A program made the translations under genes and the position numbers. Of a stretch of DNA of 16,028 bases, positions 14,584 to 16,028 are shown in pieces (within the stretch, counting starts at the first letter, position 1; the number at the start of each line of letters is the position of its first letter). The stretch is from assembly GCA_964230195.1 (NCBI GenBank), contig CAXRGH010000096.1:1-16028 (forward strand), written 5' to 3'. The stretch comes from CAXRGH01 sp964230195 (GTDB lineage Bacteria; Pseudomonadota; Gammaproteobacteria; Enterobacterales; Alteromonadaceae). The notes under the pieces were generated by a model, which was not told the DNA's origin, did not search any database, and saw nothing but the letters and a program-made list of their open reading frames with translations.

Positions 14584-15054
14584 ATGCTCAATCAATGTCA
14601 TTGTGGCAGCGACAATGCTTACGCAAAATGCTGCCAACCCATTATTTCTGGACACGCTAAAGCATCCACTCCCCGAGCACTGATGGCCTCCCGTTACAGT
14701 GCTTATTGTGAAAAAGATTATGCATACATACACGCATCCTACAGCCTTCAACGCCGTCTCGAGTTAACCATCGAAGATCTTAAAGAAAGCGACCAGAATG
14801 TGACTTGGTGTCAATTATGCATTCTTAACGAAGATCAATCGGTCAATAAAGAAACCGTGGAGTTCTCCGCTATCTATCGTATGGATAAACTTTTTTACAA
14901 GATGCACGAAACGTCATTTTTCATTAAAGAAGATGATATTTGGGTTTATCATGACGGTGAGCTTCATACCGACTGTGGAGTCATTTCCTTAGGTAGAAAC
15001 GATAGCTGCCTATGTTTAAGTGGAAAAAAATATAAAAAATGTTGTGGACGTTAG
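14584..15054 (+). CDS. ychJ: YchJ-family protein with two SEC-C cysteine motifs
   Basis: YchJ proteins are small cytoplasmic proteins of unknown function with metal-binding SEC-C motifs at one or both ends. The 156-residue product (E. coli 152) begins with CHCGSDNAYAKCCQPIISG, the N-terminal cysteine cluster, carries the family stretch ALMASRYSAYCEKDYAYI, and ends with GRNDSCLCLSGKKYKKCCGR. In that last motif the usual C-P-C-G-S-G reads C-L-C-L-S-G, although all four metal ligands (C-x-C and CC) remain. No well-spaced Shine-Dalgarno is visible: AGGAAGA at 14553-14559 is too far away. With no terminator after the SulA-like gene, the two may form an SOS-responsive transcript. Confidence 0.9.
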   Translation: MLNQCHCGSDNAYAKCCQPIISGHAKASTPRALMASRYSAYCEKDYAYIHASYSLQRRLELTIEDLKESDQNVTWCQLCILNEDQSVNKETVEFSAIYRMDKLFYKMHETSFFIKEDDIWVYHDGELHTDCGVISLGRNDSCLCLSGKKYKKCCGR

Positions 15055-15109
15055 ACATCGAGCATCGGAGCATTGTCGCTATCACCTGAAAATAACACGG
15101 TATAAAGTG

Positions 15110-15138
15110 CCGATACTCAGTTCATTATGAGTTGTCGG
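15110..15138. repeat. Weak hairpin after ychJ
   Basis: CCGATACTCA (15110-15119) and TGAGTTGTCGG (15128-15138) pair as 5+4 base pairs with a small bulge and an eight-base loop. No clear T run follows. It could end the ychJ transcript by a Rho-dependent or processed route. Another short hairpin, CAGGAT/ATCCTG (15217-15235), lies nearer the next gene. Otherwise 15055-15255 holds nothing I recognise. Confidence 0.3.
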
Positions 15139-15255
15139 TTATATGAAAAGGTTAGCTACATAACTGATGACCTACACAGCCTCTTGTATATGAAAATGAT
15201 CAAACCTAGTTGACGGCAGGATGCGGTCAATCCTGAGGTATGGGGTAAAAGTCAA

Positions 15256-15795
15256 TTAAAATTGAGTACTAAGGTCGTCCAGCATCGGTTTCTTACCAAG
15301 TGCTTCCAGCATATCAAACAACAGTGGTTCATGACTCTCAGCGTTTGCTGATTCTATCTCGTTTTGACTATGCGAACCTTGGCTTTCAGCAAGTTGCGTT
15401 TGACATTCAATATTTGAATTCGCGACAACCTCATCATCGATACGATGGGCATCATTGAAACGAGACAAAGGCGGAGGTGCCATAGCAAAGTTGAGTCGAA
15501 TAGACGTCAAATCCCCCTGGTGAATCAGTTCGTTAGTCACAGTAGCCTGATCATAATGTGCTGAAGTAGCGCTGAGTGGATGGTGTGGGTACGCAGGGAG
15601 TTGAGAGAGTGTTATCGCACGACTGTCTTCCTGGCTGTCAGTATTTGAATGGATAGATGGGCGTTTCATGACGTTTTGTTGGAGCATAGAAACCAATAAA
15701 CGAAAATCAGCCGATGAAGACGTAGTCGCTTTAGCGATATCACCTCGCCATTCACTATCAACAATTGGTTTTGCTGCCGATGTAATTAAATCCAC
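15256..15795 (-). CDS. Uncharacterised hydrophilic, probably disordered protein
   Basis: I do not recognise this protein. It has 179 residues from a GTG start at 15795, supported by AGGG seven bases upstream. There is no signal peptide or membrane span. A possibly helical piece SADFRLLVSMLQQNVM (about 29-44) near the N-terminus is followed by a long stretch rich in S, H, Q, N, T and P, then an acidic tail (EIESANAESHEPLLFDMLEALGKK onwards) ending DDLSTQF. The composition suggests a short docking helix plus flexible linker and a second amphipathic helix (LLFDMLEALG). The frame is long and the ribosome-binding site good, so it is probably a real gene. It stands alone, divergent from tRNA-Tyr. 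Confidence 0.6.
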   Translation of the reverse strand: MDLITSAAKPIVDSEWRGDIAKATTSSSADFRLLVSMLQQNVMKRPSIHSNTDSQEDSRAITLSQLPAYPHHPLSATSAHYDQATVTNELIHQGDLTSIRLNFAMAPPPLSRFNDAHRIDDEVVANSNIECQTQLAESQGSHSQNEIESANAESHEPLLFDMLEALGKKPMLDDLSTQF

Positions 15796-15864
15796 GTCTT
15801 TTCCCTACTAAGGCTCTCAATTGGTTATCGACTGACCAGTTGAACACTTTAGCTAATTTTTTTA

Positions 15865-15892
15865 TTTACAGCACATTTTATTCTGGTACTAT
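15865..15892 (+). promoter_or_regulatory. Promoter of tRNA-Tyr
   Basis: TTTACA (15865-15870), 16 bases, TACTAT (15887-15892) forms a good sigma70 promoter 14 bases before the mature tRNA end. The stretch after the -10 (TGCCACGC) is GC-rich, a discriminator of the kind found in stringently controlled stable-RNA promoters. T-rich sequence at 15857-15867 could help as an UP-like element. Confidence 0.65.
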
Positions 15893-15906
15893 TGCCACGC
15901 AATTGA

Positions 15907-15991
15907 GGAGGGGTTCCCGAGTGGCCAAAGGGATCAGACTGTAAATCTGACGGTTCTACCTTCGCTGGTTCGAATCCAGCCCCCTCCACCA
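15907..15991 (+). tRNA. tRNA-Tyr: tRNA-Tyr (anticodon GTA)
   Basis: The 85-base gene folds as a class II tRNA with a long variable arm. The acceptor stem pairs GGAGGGG (15907-15913) with CCCCTCC (15981-15987), the discriminator is A, and CCA is encoded (15989-15991). The anticodon stem TCAGA/TCTGA (15934-15938 and 15946-15950) holds the loop CTGTAAA with anticodon GTA at 15941-15943. The T arm is GCTGG-TTCGAAT-CCAGC. GTA reads both tyrosine codons. Confidence 0.97.
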
Positions 15992-16028
15992 TCTTTTCTT
16001 CCAAGTATTTATCATCCCAATCAACACG

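Noticed and set aside
1..16028. CRISPR array, insertion sequence or prophage
   Set aside because: No regularly spaced repeats, transposase, integrase or phage structural genes were seen; the tRNA-Tyr 3' end is not duplicated inside the window.

Overview
The window looks like chromosomal DNA of a Gammaproteobacterium, probably a marine or estuarine one (Alteromonadales, Vibrionales or Oceanospirillales type). This rests on moderately AT-rich DNA, the gene set (RlmJ, 67K-type SppA, FadH, YdjA, YchJ), gamma-type LexA boxes (CTGT-N8-ACAG), a PsrA-type palindrome and a tRNA-Tyr with encoded CCA. I cannot name the genus. There are no insertion sequences, phage genes, integrases or CRISPR arrays; it reads as ordinary chromosome with a few less-known genes.

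Layout. Positions 1-6614 are read leftwards: a three-gene branched-chain 2-oxoacid dehydrogenase operon (bkdA1-bkdA2-bkdB: E1 alpha, E1 beta, two-lipoyl E2, no E3) ends in a terminator that begins inside the last stop codon. It is followed by rlmJ and, one base after the rlmJ stop, a GTG-started Ser/Thr protein kinase that runs off the left edge. A small single-span membrane protein (about 7019-7399, rightwards) faces a leftward block of ydjA-type nitroreductase, doxX and fadH. fadH carries a palindrome of the PsrA type just upstream of its start, and doxX has its ribosome-binding site inside a long hairpin. fadH and sppA (11005-12867, rightwards) are divergent. A secreted, probable outer-membrane beta-barrel protein (12919-13563) converges on sppA across a shared terminator.

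The most interesting part is 13564-15054. A sigma70-like promoter overlapped by two tandem LexA boxes lies about 200 bases ahead of a 125-codon gene whose C-terminal half resembles the SOS cell-division inhibitor SulA; ychJ follows closely and may be co-transcribed. To the right lie an unrecognised, probably disordered 179-codon protein (leftwards) and a tRNA-Tyr gene with its own promoter.

Functionally, the bkd operon (oxidation of branched-chain 2-oxoacids to acyl-CoAs) and fadH (unsaturated fatty acid beta-oxidation) both feed acyl-CoA catabolism; rlmJ and tRNA-Tyr serve translation; sppA and the barrel protein serve the envelope; the SulA-like gene appears to be a DNA-damage response unit. 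All calls come from reading the sequence and from memory of the families; no database search was made.
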